DNA of 5,664 nucleotides from an uncultured Ruminococcus sp. (GCA_947177345.1 CAMWUB010000117.1:1-5664), one strand, 5' to 3'; positions 1 to 5,340 are shown, counted from the stretch's first letter. Translations and numbers: made by a program. Notes: generated by a model from the letters alone, not told the origin.

Positions 1-115
1 GTTTGTCAGTACATTCCGTACAGAATCTGTCATTTTCAGCTATTATATCATTGCATATCGGACAGCGGTTAGGAAAAAATAAATTTAAAATTTTTCTTTT
101 TGTATAGTAATTCAT
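1..115 (-). CDS. comF: ComF family protein, N-terminal fragment (cut by window edge)
   Basis: This is the first 38 codons of a gene that runs out of the window. It starts at the ATG at 115-113, immediately after the TGA of the upstream methyltransferase. The fragment has a short basic start (MNYYTKRK), then LNLFFPNRCPIC, then FCTEC. The pairs C18/C21 and C32/C35 form a four-cysteine zinc-ribbon pattern. A leader of the form LFPxxCPxC followed about 10 residues later by a CxxC is the usual beginning of ComF/ComFC-type proteins, which carry a phosphoribosyltransferase-like domain after the zinc finger and are tied to DNA uptake and recombination in competent bacteria. I see no ribosome binding site just upstream, so translation is probably coupled to the methyltransferase. 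The phosphoribosyltransferase domain lies outside the window, so another zinc-ribbon protein cannot be excluded. Confidence 0.72.
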   Translation of the reverse strand, partial: MNYYTKRKILNLFFPNRCPICNDIIAENDRFCTECTDK

Positions 116-1231
116 TCAGAAATACATATAAAGCTGACATTTTATCATACCGTTGTAGAGTTTACGGCGTTTATGTGCGTTCTTACCGAAAAAACTTTCA
201 AATTCTTCATGCGGTGAAATTATATAACTCGATTGTCCGCTACCTTTTCCGAAAACTTTTCCCATCTGACGATAAATATTTTCTGCCTCCCTGATTTCAA
301 GAAGTCGTTCACCATATGGCGGATTACAGATTACTATTGAATTTTCCGGCTGTCTGAATACTGAAATATCAGCCTGTTCAATCTTCAGACGGGATTTTAT
401 TCCGGCTTTACGTGCGTTATCAATAGTGAGTGCTACTGCTGAATCGTCTATATCAAATCCGATTGCCTCAAACTTTGCGGAACGGTTTACATTATCAATA
501 GCCCTTGTACGTTCCTCACTCCATACGTTAGACGGAATACTTCCCCACTTTTCAGCGGAAAAACGTCTGTTTATACAAGGTGCGATATTAAGGGCTTTAA
601 GTCCAGCCTCTATAAGAATCGTACCACTTCCGCAGAAAGGGTCACATACTACGGAATCCGGACGCACTCTGGCAAGGTCTACTATTCCGGCGGCAAGAGT
701 TTCCTTTATAGGTGCGGAGTTGGAATTACGTCTGTAACCTCTCTTATGGAGACCTGTTCCGCTTGTATCAAGATAAATTATTACATTGTCCTTTAATATA
801 CTGAATTTTATCTGTACTGTTGCTCCTGTTTCCTCAAACCATTCTATACCATACTTGCCTTTAAGACGTTCAACAACTGCCTTTTTTATTATCGACTGAC
901 AATCAGGTACACTATGTAGTTTTGAATTTAAAGAATAGCCTTTTACAGGAAAAGCATCTTTAATACCGATATATCTTTCAAATTCTATCGCCCTTACACC
1001 TTCAAAAAGGTCATTAAATTCAAGAGCTTTAAATTCCGCAAGTTCTATCATGACACGCTCGGCAGTCGAAAGACACAGATTAGCTCTTGCAAGTATATTT
1101 TCGTCACCGGTGAAACTTACTTTACCGTCATTTACTCTTATGTTTTCGCCACCGATTTTTGCTATCTCGTATTTCAGAACACTTTCAAGTCCGAAATGAC
1201 ACGGACAACACATTTTTATTGAATTATTCAT
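116..1231 (-). CDS. THUMP domain class I SAM-dependent RNA methyltransferase (RlmL/YpsC type)
   Basis: A 371-residue cytoplasmic protein predicted to transfer a methyl group from S-adenosylmethionine to a guanine N2 in RNA, most likely 23S rRNA. The N-terminal part (about 5-160) fits a ferredoxin-like plus THUMP RNA-binding region and ends in the conserved GTGLHKRGYRR (158-168). The Rossmann methyltransferase domain follows. Its SAM-binding motif I is DPFCGSGTILIEA (197-209), GFDID (258-262) is the acidic ribose-binding loop, and NPPYGERL (303-310) is the catalytic motif IV typical of enzymes that methylate exocyclic amino groups. The length is close to Bacillus YpsC and to the N-terminal half of E. 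coli RlmL; no RlmK-like half is present. The ATG at 1231 has AAGGAG 6 nt upstream. It sits 67 nt downstream of the PBP gene and abuts comF, so the three are probably co-transcribed. The family is clear; the exact target nucleotide is inferred. Confidence 0.9.
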   Translation of the reverse strand: MNNSIKMCCPCHFGLESVLKYEIAKIGGENIRVNDGKVSFTGDENILARANLCLSTAERVMIELAEFKALEFNDLFEGVRAIEFERYIGIKDAFPVKGYSLNSKLHSVPDCQSIIKKAVVERLKGKYGIEWFEETGATVQIKFSILKDNVIIYLDTSGTGLHKRGYRRNSNSAPIKETLAAGIVDLARVRPDSVVCDPFCGSGTILIEAGLKALNIAPCINRRFSAEKWGSIPSNVWSEERTRAIDNVNRSAKFEAIGFDIDDSAVALTIDNARKAGIKSRLKIEQADISVFRQPENSIVICNPPYGERLLEIREAENIYRQMGKVFGKGSGQSSYIISPHEEFESFFGKNAHKRRKLYNGMIKCQLYMYF

Positions 1232-1237
1232 GTTTTT

Positions 1238-1243
1238 CTCCTT
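1238..1243 (-). promoter_or_regulatory. Ribosome binding site of the RNA methyltransferase
   Basis: AAGGAG on the minus strand, 6 nt before the ATG at 1231. It fixes this start. It lies only 6 nt beyond the foot of the hairpin at 1250-1278, so structure in the mRNA could affect access to it. Confidence 0.8.
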
Positions 1244-1249
1244 ATGAAT

Positions 1250-1284
1250 ATACCGGTTAAAATTAATTTAACCGGTATTTTTTT
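1250..1284 (+). terminator. Perfect 12-bp hairpin followed by a T-tract on the plus strand
   Basis: Arms 1250-1261 and 1267-1278 are perfect inverted complements (core ACCGGTT/AACCGGT) around a 5-nt loop. On the plus strand a run of seven T (1278-1284) and more T-rich sequence follow, giving the form of an intrinsic terminator for plus-strand transcripts. All flanking genes are on the minus strand. Read in their direction, the hairpin follows the PBP stop by about 20 nt but is followed by ATTCATAAGG, not a U-run, so it should not be a strong terminator for them. It may instead block antisense transcription, stabilise or mark a processing point in the mRNA, or modulate methyltransferase translation. 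The structure is certain; the role is inferred. Confidence 0.6.
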
Positions 1285-1298
1285 ATATTTTTATTTTA

Positions 1299-4052
1299 TT
1301 ACCATATTGTACCTGCTCCGGTATTATCATAACCGGTGTCCCATGTGCCACCGCCGGTACTGTCATAACCGTAATCCCATGTACTACCGCCGGTACTGTC
1401 ATAACCGTAATCCCATGTACTACCGCCGGTACTGTCATAACCGGTGTCCCATGTGCCACCGCCGGTACTGTCATAACCGGTGTCCCATGTACTACCGCCG
1501 GTGCTGTCATAACCAGTGTCCCACGTACTACTGCCGGTACTGTCGTAACCTGTTCCCCATGTTCCGCTACCTGAACTGCTGTCTGTATAACTGTTATCGT
1601 AACTGGTGTTATAACTGTAATCATAGCTGTTACTGCTATAACTGTTATCATAACTGTTACTACTATAGTTATTACTGCTGTAATTGTTTGAACTCGGTGT
1701 TATATAGTTGCTATAGTTATTGCTACTGTTACTGTTACTATAGCTTGTATTGTTGTAGCTGTTATTACTGCTACTACTGCTTACTGCCGGATTTGAAACA
1801 ACACCACTATGTGAACCTGTACAAACCGGAGCATTTGTTGATTTCCAGTAACCTGTTATACCTTTACCGCAATAAGTTCCGGCAATCATTCCGCTTGACG
1901 GACACATAGGAGCTTCAATTACTGATTCTACAGGGTCAAAATCTGCCGGTGTATCAAGGAACATTGTATTTGCGTATTCGCCTATTATGTTATTCCATAC
2001 CTGTGCAGATTTGAAGTTCTGAGGCAGACTAAGCTGATTGTTGTTATATTTATATCCGACTGTTATTCCGGAAACAAAGTCTCTTGTAAGTCCTACAAAA
2101 GCCTCGTCATACCAGTTATCAGTTGTACCGGTTTTTCCGACAACTACCTTGTTACTGAGTTTGGCGGCTGTACCTGTACCGTTATCAACAACGTTTTTCA
2201 GAAGTCTGTTCATGACCCATGCTGTTTCGTCGCTTACCGCATAACGTGCATTGCCGTCATTCTGATAGATTATTTCCTGTGTACTGTCTTCTATTCTTGT
2301 TACAATATGTGCATCATTGAATACACCCTGATTACCATACGGAACATATGCATTTACAAGGTCTTCAAGAGTGATACCGTAAGTCAACGCACCAAGTGCA
2401 AGCGGTGATATTTCCTTATCTTCTTCTACCAAATCCATACCGAGATTCTTTGTACAGAAATCCCATACTGCTTCCGGTGTCATTGATTCAACAAGCTGAG
2501 CAGGTACGGTATTGAATGACTGCTGTAAGAAGTAGTAAACGCTGTACGTACCATATGAGAGGGTTTTTCCGTAGTTTGTAGGCCATGGGTCACCGTTACC
2601 GTCTGTCATGATAGGAGCGTCACGGAACGTCGAACCCCAGTGAATAATATCGTTTTCAAGAGCAAGTCCGTAAGATGCAACCGGTTTCATTGTTGAACCT
2701 ACCTGACGTTTTTCCTGTACTGCATAACTCGTTGAAAGAGATGTTGTTTTTTCGCCCCAGTCACCTGCGAGGGCTTTTACAGAACCGTCATAATTCATTG
2801 CCACAAATGCAACGTGTGGAAGATATTCTTCTGCCTGACCGTCACCATCTATATCAGCCCAGCGACGTACACTGTCAACATTTACAAGGTTGCCGAGTTC
2901 AAGGAATTTTTCTTCAACATATTTCTGCATGGTATCATCGACTGTTGAATAAATCTTGTAACCGCCTTTGTTTATACGTCTTATGGCTTCTGCCTGGTCA
3001 ATGTTGTATTCTTTCATAAGGAAATCAGCTACTTCATAGTACATAGCGTCGACTACCCATGAATATGCGGTCTGTTCCTGTTCGAGTTCTTCGGCTCTGT
3101 CCTCCGGGTGAAGTCTTAAATATTCTTCTGAATCCGTATATACAAGTTTTGTACTTAAATATTTCTGATATTCATCAAAAGTTATAGCACCATTCTTATA
3201 CATCTGATACAGAACATATCTCTGACGTTCCTTGTTATTGGCTTTACCGTCGACTATAAGACGGTTATTATCGTTGTAAGTTTCCACAAAAGGTCCGTAA
3301 TACTGTGGTGATTTAGGAATTGCTGCGAGTACAGCCGCTTCAGGAACTGTTATCTCGTCAACGTTCTTTCCGAAATAGCGGATAGAGGCAAGCTGTACGC
3401 CGTTTATAGGTCCGCCGAAACCGATATAATTCAGATATTCTTCCAGTATTTCATCTTTGGTATACGTTCGTTCCAACTGCATAGCCCTGAAAATTTCACG
3501 GATTTTACGTTGTGGTGAAGTTTCCTTGTCGCCTGTAAGATTCTTGATAAGCTGTTGGGTAATCGTTGAACCACCCTGCTCCGTATCATAGAAGTGCAGG
3601 AACATATTAAGAAACGCTGAAAGTGTACGCTTATAGTCAACGCCCTCATGCAGATAGAAACGCTCGTCTTCGGTGTAGACAAAAGCGTCACGGACGTGTT
3701 GTGGTATCCTGTCAATTGATACCGGTATTCGCTGGACATCAGTTTTTACCCTGTTGAGTATGACTATTTCATCTTTACCCTTTTCGTTTTTCTGAATACC
3801 ATAGAAATAAGTATCACTACCAGATTCAAGTTCCTGAAGTGTTACGTTTGTTGAATCGTCCATAAAGTCAAGGACGTAGACAGTAAGTGCAGTCGCCACG
3901 ATAGTGCCGGTAATGACCATCACAAGAAACAGCGACAGCAAAGTTGTGGAGATTACAGCCAGCAATTTTTTCAGAATCCTTACGGGCAGACTTTGTTTTT
4001 TCTTCTTTTTCCGCCTGCCTGTTGACTGTACGTTGTTATTAGTAGTACTCAT
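1299..4052 (-). CDS. Class A penicillin-binding protein (PBP1A-like), bifunctional GT51 glycosyltransferase/transpeptidase with repeat tail
   Basis: A 917-residue membrane protein that polymerises lipid II into glycan strands and crosslinks the stem peptides outside the membrane. Residues 13-19 (RRKKKKK) form a basic cytoplasmic start, followed by one membrane segment (about 28-62). The GT51 domain (about 105-290) has catalytic E128 in TEDERFYLHEG, GGSTITQQLIKN (160-171) and the RKIRE box with E186. The transpeptidase domain has all three signature motifs: SxxK at S453-K456 (GSTMKP), SxN at S512-N514, and KTGTT at 640-644. Three cysteines follow (C717, C728, C744), then a Ser/Asn/Tyr-rich linker (757-827) and seven 12-residue repeats (828-911). 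A DIDGDG loop (400-405) precedes the transpeptidase. All catalytic residues are present, so it should be active. The ATG at 4052 is preceded by GGTGG at 9 nt. It heads a probable operon with the methyltransferase and comF, from the promoter at 4197-4225. It resembles Bacillus PonA in architecture; strict orthology is not claimed. Confidence 0.95.
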   Translation of the reverse strand: MSTTNNNVQSTGRRKKKKKQSLPVRILKKLLAVISTTLLSLFLVMVITGTIVATALTVYVLDFMDDSTNVTLQELESGSDTYFYGIQKNEKGKDEIVILNRVKTDVQRIPVSIDRIPQHVRDAFVYTEDERFYLHEGVDYKRTLSAFLNMFLHFYDTEQGGSTITQQLIKNLTGDKETSPQRKIREIFRAMQLERTYTKDEILEEYLNYIGFGGPINGVQLASIRYFGKNVDEITVPEAAVLAAIPKSPQYYGPFVETYNDNNRLIVDGKANNKERQRYVLYQMYKNGAITFDEYQKYLSTKLVYTDSEEYLRLHPEDRAEELEQEQTAYSWVVDAMYYEVADFLMKEYNIDQAEAIRRINKGGYKIYSTVDDTMQKYVEEKFLELGNLVNVDSVRRWADIDGDGQAEEYLPHVAFVAMNYDGSVKALAGDWGEKTTSLSTSYAVQEKRQVGSTMKPVASYGLALENDIIHWGSTFRDAPIMTDGNGDPWPTNYGKTLSYGTYSVYYFLQQSFNTVPAQLVESMTPEAVWDFCTKNLGMDLVEEDKEISPLALGALTYGITLEDLVNAYVPYGNQGVFNDAHIVTRIEDSTQEIIYQNDGNARYAVSDETAWVMNRLLKNVVDNGTGTAAKLSNKVVVGKTGTTDNWYDEAFVGLTRDFVSGITVGYKYNNNQLSLPQNFKSAQVWNNIIGEYANTMFLDTPADFDPVESVIEAPMCPSSGMIAGTYCGKGITGYWKSTNAPVCTGSHSGVVSNPAVSSSSSNNSYNNTSYSNSNSSNNYSNYITPSSNNYSSNNYSSNSYDNSYSSNSYDYSYNTSYDNSYTDSSSGSGTWGTGYDSTGSSTWDTGYDSTGGSTWDTGYDSTGGGTWDTGYDSTGGSTWDYGYDSTGGSTWDYGYDSTGGGTWDTGYDNTGAGTIW
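1302..1571 (-). repeat. 36-bp tandem repeat array (7 units plus partial) encoding the PBP C-terminus
   Basis: Seven in-frame 36-bp units fill 1320-1571, and an 18-bp remnant (GAGTIW) reaches the stop. Each unit encodes 12 residues of the form G-G/S-S/G-T-W-D-T/Y-G-Y-D-S-T. In coding order the units begin at 1571, 1535, 1499, 1463, 1427, 1391 and 1355. The units at 1392-1427 and 1356-1391 are identical base for base, and those at 1428-1463 and 1320-1355 differ at only two bases. The two membrane-proximal units (1536-1571 and 1500-1535) are the most diverged. This pattern fits recent duplication near the distal end and probable copy-number variation. Because 36 is a multiple of 3, the array also leaves long open frames on both strands that are not genes. 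The exported tail is rich in Trp, Tyr, Gly and Asp; its function is unknown. Confidence 0.95.
1572..1784 (-). other. Low-complexity Ser/Asn/Tyr-rich linker of the PBP
   Basis: It encodes residues 757-827 of the PBP, almost entirely Ser, Asn and Tyr with a few Asp and Thr (for example SSNNYSNY, YSSNSYDNSY). It lies between the cysteine-containing segment that follows the transpeptidase and the 12-residue repeats. The DNA is an imperfect series of AGT/AAC/TAT-type codons. This is probably a disordered extracellular spacer that holds the repeat tail away from the catalytic domains or threads through the wall. That role is inferred from composition. Confidence 0.85.
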
Positions 4053-4061
4053 TTTGTTTTT

Positions 4062-4066
4062 CCACC
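4062..4066 (-). promoter_or_regulatory. Likely ribosome binding site of the PBP
   Basis: GGTGG on the minus strand ends 9 nt before the ATG at 4052. It matches the anti-Shine-Dalgarno less well than the AAGGAG at 4085-4090, which sits 5 nt before an in-frame CTG (4079-4077), nine codons upstream of the ATG. The ATG is preferred because it is canonical and is followed by a normal basic start and membrane segment. Confidence 0.5.
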
Positions 4067-4111
4067 GTATTATAAACAGTGAAACTCCTTTCTGTTATTT
4101 ATATTCCTGAA

Positions 4112-4135
4112 TCAGACAATTAACAGACTGTCTGA
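4112..4135 (-). other. Inverted repeat in the PBP leader
   Basis: TCAGACA (4112-4118) and TGTCTGA (4129-4135) are complementary around a 10-nt loop. A second, competing 5-bp arrangement, CAGAC/GTCTG, lies within 4124-4134. It sits in the roughly 138-nt leader between the predicted start of transcription (about 4190) and the PBP ATG, just after two U-tracts in the RNA (8 and 6 nt, from 4147-4154 and 4135-4140). There is no U-tract after the hairpin, so it is not an intrinsic terminator. It could be a protein-binding operator or an mRNA structure. Confidence 0.4.
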
Positions 4136-4196
4136 AAAAAGGTCTTAAAAAAAAGCAGATTTTTAAAAATTCGGGGTATATTCAATCATCTTTTAT

Positions 4197-4225
4197 ATTA
4201 TACCACATTTTTTTCCGGTTGTTAA
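4197..4225 (-). promoter_or_regulatory. Sigma-A-type promoter of the PBP-methyltransferase-comF operon
   Basis: On the minus strand the -35 box is TTAACA (4225-4220; 5 of 6 to TTGACA) and the -10 box is a perfect TATAAT (4202-4197), with exactly 17 bp between. Transcription would start near 4190, giving a leader of about 138 nt. Its -35 box lies about 7 bp from the -35 region of the divergent promoter, so the two promoters are back-to-back. Confidence 0.8.
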
Positions 4226-4232
4226 GTATTTT

Positions 4233-4259
4233 TTGAAAAAAAGCAGTAATTTGTATAAT
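4233..4259 (+). promoter_or_regulatory. Promoter of the small BofC-C-like gene
   Basis: There is a perfect TATAAT at 4254-4259. The best upstream box is TTGAAA at 4233-4238 with a short 15-bp spacer; TTTTGA at 4231-4236 gives 17 bp but matches less well. Transcription would start near 4266, leaving a leader of about 48 nt before the ATG at 4314. This makes the upstream in-frame TTG at 4233 untenable as a start, because it would not be transcribed. Confidence 0.6.
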
Positions 4260-4301
4260 ATAGCAAAAACAGACGAGAAGATTTACATAAATTCAGCAAA
4301 G

Positions 4302-4306
4302 GGAGG
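4302..4306 (+). promoter_or_regulatory. Ribosome binding site of the BofC-C-like gene
   Basis: A GGAGG core within AAAGGGAGGT (4298-4307), 7 nt before the ATG at 4314. It decides the start against the TTG 27 codons upstream. Confidence 0.85.
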
Positions 4307-4313
4307 TATTTTC

Positions 4314-4652
4314 ATGGAAAAAATTTCAAACCGGAAAATATTTTTTATGATATTCGCTTCTGTTTCAACAGCGGGTGTACTCGTTATCTGTACACTTGCC
4401 CAGAGCGTCCGGAATACGAAAATTCAGACAAAATTCGCCGTCAACGTTCCGGCGGTCACACAGCCTGAATGTATTATACGTGAATATGACGGAAAAATAG
4501 GTGTTTTCCGTGGTGACAGCGATAAGCCATATAAGATTATAGATTATAATGTTAATCTTCTTTCAGATTATGACCGTGCAATTATTTCAGACGGTATCGT
4601 AATGGAATCTGATGAGGAACTCCGGAAGTTCATTGAAGATATATCAGGCTGA
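4314..4652 (+). CDS. Small membrane-anchored protein with BofC C-terminal-like domain
   Basis: A 112-residue protein. After a short basic start (MEKISNRK) there is one hydrophobic segment (about 9-29), serving as a signal anchor or uncleaved signal. A linker follows, then a soluble domain outside the membrane (about 53-112). That domain begins IIREYDGKIGVF and continues with LLSDYDRAIISDGI and a final EELRKFIED helix. The pattern EY-GKI-VF, then P/YD-R--L--GI, then EEL--LIED resembles the BofC C-terminal domain found in many small clostridial proteins. In Bacillus, BofC restrains SpoIVB during sigma-K activation; this protein is shorter and lacks room for the BofC N-terminal domain, so that function should not be transferred. 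The ATG is set by the ribosome binding site at 4302-4306. It is divergent from the PBP and overlaps the flavin reductase gene tail-to-tail by 9 nt. The family call is recognition by eye; a generic membrane-anchored protein remains possible. Confidence 0.65.
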   Translation: MEKISNRKIFFMIFASVSTAGVLVICTLAQSVRNTKIQTKFAVNVPAVTQPECIIREYDGKIGVFRGDSDKPYKIIDYNVNLLSDYDRAIISDGIVMESDEELRKFIEDISG

Positions 4653-5228
4653 ATTTTTAGGTTTTTTACGTTTTTTCCGTACTGAATAGCCGAAATCACC
4701 TGTTTTTCTGCCGAGTGAAAAATATTCGCCGTGGGCATATGCCGTAAGTCCGCACTGTTGCAGATTAAGTTTTCCCTTGCTGTCAATGTATTTTTCGTCA
4801 ACATCTATTCCGACTATCTCCGCAAGAAACATTGTATGACTTCCTAAATGTTTTGCCTCAGTTACACGACATTCAAGAGATACCGGACATTCTTCTATAA
4901 GCGGTACGGAAATTTTCTGAGCAGGTACAGTATGGAATCCGCATAATTTGAATTTATCGACGTTCCGACCACTCCTGACACCGCATAAATCAGTATACTT
5001 CACCATTGCGGAAGTTGTAAGGTTTATGACGAACTCGCCGGATTCTTCTATCATTTTATATGAATATCGTTCCGGTCTTACGGAAATGTATGTCATAGGC
5101 GGACGTGTACAACATATTCCTGTCCATGCGACAGTTAAAACATTAGGATTTTCCATAGTACCACATGTCACGAGTGTAGCCGGAACTGGTGCAAGTAATG
5201 CACTTCCTTTCCAGAATTGCTTTGACAG
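4644..5228 (-). CDS. Flavin reductase family protein (FMN-binding split barrel), probable CTG start
   Basis: A 194-residue cytoplasmic flavoprotein if started at CTG 5228. Members bind FMN and use NAD(P)H to reduce flavin or another acceptor; the true substrate of this subgroup is not known. Counting from the CTG, the sequence begins (M)SKQFWKGSALLAPVPATL, then VTCGTMENPN, LTVAWTG (31-37), TYISVRPERYSY (46-57), GEFVINL (64-70), CGVRSGRNVDKF (82-93), PLIEECPVSLEC (109-120), GSHTMFLAEI (129-138) and a C-terminal YFSLGR..GDFGYSVRKK. These are typical of the clostridial flavin reductase family, including the N-terminal FWKGS..L.PVP. The first conventional start is GTG 5171; using it would remove that conserved stretch and leave no ribosome binding site. 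GAGGTGA lies 6 nt before the CTG, and an in-frame TGA at 5237-5235 bars any earlier start. The gene ends in a lysine-rich tail and overlaps the convergent neighbour by 9 nt. Confidence 0.88.
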   Translation of the reverse strand: MSKQFWKGSALLAPVPATLVTCGTMENPNVLTVAWTGICCTRPPMTYISVRPERYSYKMIEESGEFVINLTTSAMVKYTDLCGVRSGRNVDKFKLCGFHTVPAQKISVPLIEECPVSLECRVTEAKHLGSHTMFLAEIVGIDVDEKYIDSKGKLNLQQCGLTAYAHGEYFSLGRKTGDFGYSVRKKRKKPKNSA

Positions 5229-5234
5229 TTTAAA

Positions 5235-5241
5235 TCACCTC
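5235..5241 (-). promoter_or_regulatory. Ribosome binding site pointing to a CTG start
   Basis: GAGGTGA on the minus strand, followed by TTTAAA and then CTG at 5228-5226. No ATG, GTG or TTG is at a suitable distance in the gene's frame. The last three bases of this site form the in-frame TGA that closes the frame upstream. Confidence 0.75.
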
Positions 5242-5259
5242 TTTTTTTCGGATATATTA

Positions 5260-5288
5260 ATTATATCACTGCAAAGTACTTTTTTCAA
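5260..5288 (-). promoter_or_regulatory. Sigma-A-type promoter of the flavin reductase gene
   Basis: On the minus strand there is a -35 box TTGAAA (5288-5283; 5 of 6), a 17-bp spacer and a perfect TATAAT -10 box (5265-5260). Transcription would start near 5253, leaving a leader of about 25 nt that holds the ribosome binding site and the CTG. This position supports a start near 5228 rather than 5171. Confidence 0.8.
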
Positions 5289-5310
5289 CATTTTTCAGTA
5301 AATTTTTATT

Positions 5311-5332
5311 ACGGAAAAATTTTATATTCCGT
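5311..5332. promoter_or_regulatory. Inverted repeat between the flavin reductase and spoIIAA promoters
   Basis: ACGGAA (5311-5316) and TTCCGT (5327-5332) are perfect inverted complements around 10 bp of A/T. A third TTCCG occurs at 5339-5343, 12 bp after the second arm. No T-tract follows closely on either strand, so it looks more like a binding site for a dimeric regulator than a terminator. It lies between two divergent promoters and could serve either. No regulator is identified. Confidence 0.35.
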
Positions 5333-5340
5333 TTACCCTT

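Noticed and set aside
100..294. Plus-strand open frame of 64 codons at the window start
   Set aside because: It lies opposite the 3' end of the methyltransferase and the start of comF, has no ribosome binding site and resembles no known protein.
1302..1571. CRISPR array, because of regularly spaced near-identical repeats
   Set aside because: The 36-bp units are directly adjacent with no unique spacers, and they code in frame for the PBP C-terminus.
1283..1651. Minus-strand open frame of 122 codons with a repeated VPAVVHGTPVMT pattern
   Set aside because: This is another reading frame of the same tandem repeat. The PBP frame continues without a break through it and carries the full set of catalytic motifs upstream.
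1244..1909. Plus-strand open frame of 221 codons rich in Cys, Tyr and His, lying opposite the PBP tail
   Set aside because: It is a shadow of the in-frame 36-bp repeats and the Ser/Asn/Tyr linker on the minus strand. The repeat length is a multiple of 3, so other frames stay open. Its start lies inside the hairpin region and has no suitable ribosome binding site.
4233..4313. Longer N-terminus for the BofC-C-like protein from TTG 4233
   Set aside because: This TTG is inside the probable -35 region and upstream of the expected transcript start. The ATG at 4314 has a strong GGAGG 7 nt before it and starts a normal signal anchor.
4620..4634. GAACT/AGTTC inverted repeat as a terminator for the flavin reductase transcript
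   Set aside because: The stem is only 5 bp, lies inside the coding sequence of the opposite gene, and has no U-tract after it.
4644..5171. Flavin reductase gene starting at GTG 5171
   Set aside because: The frame continues upstream with conserved family sequence (KGSALLAPVP), there is no ribosome binding site before the GTG, and both the ribosome binding site and the promoter point to 5228.
4948..5301. Plus-strand open frame of 117 codons opposite the flavin reductase gene
   Set aside because: It is antisense to a clear conserved gene, runs through that gene's promoter, and encodes no recognisable protein.
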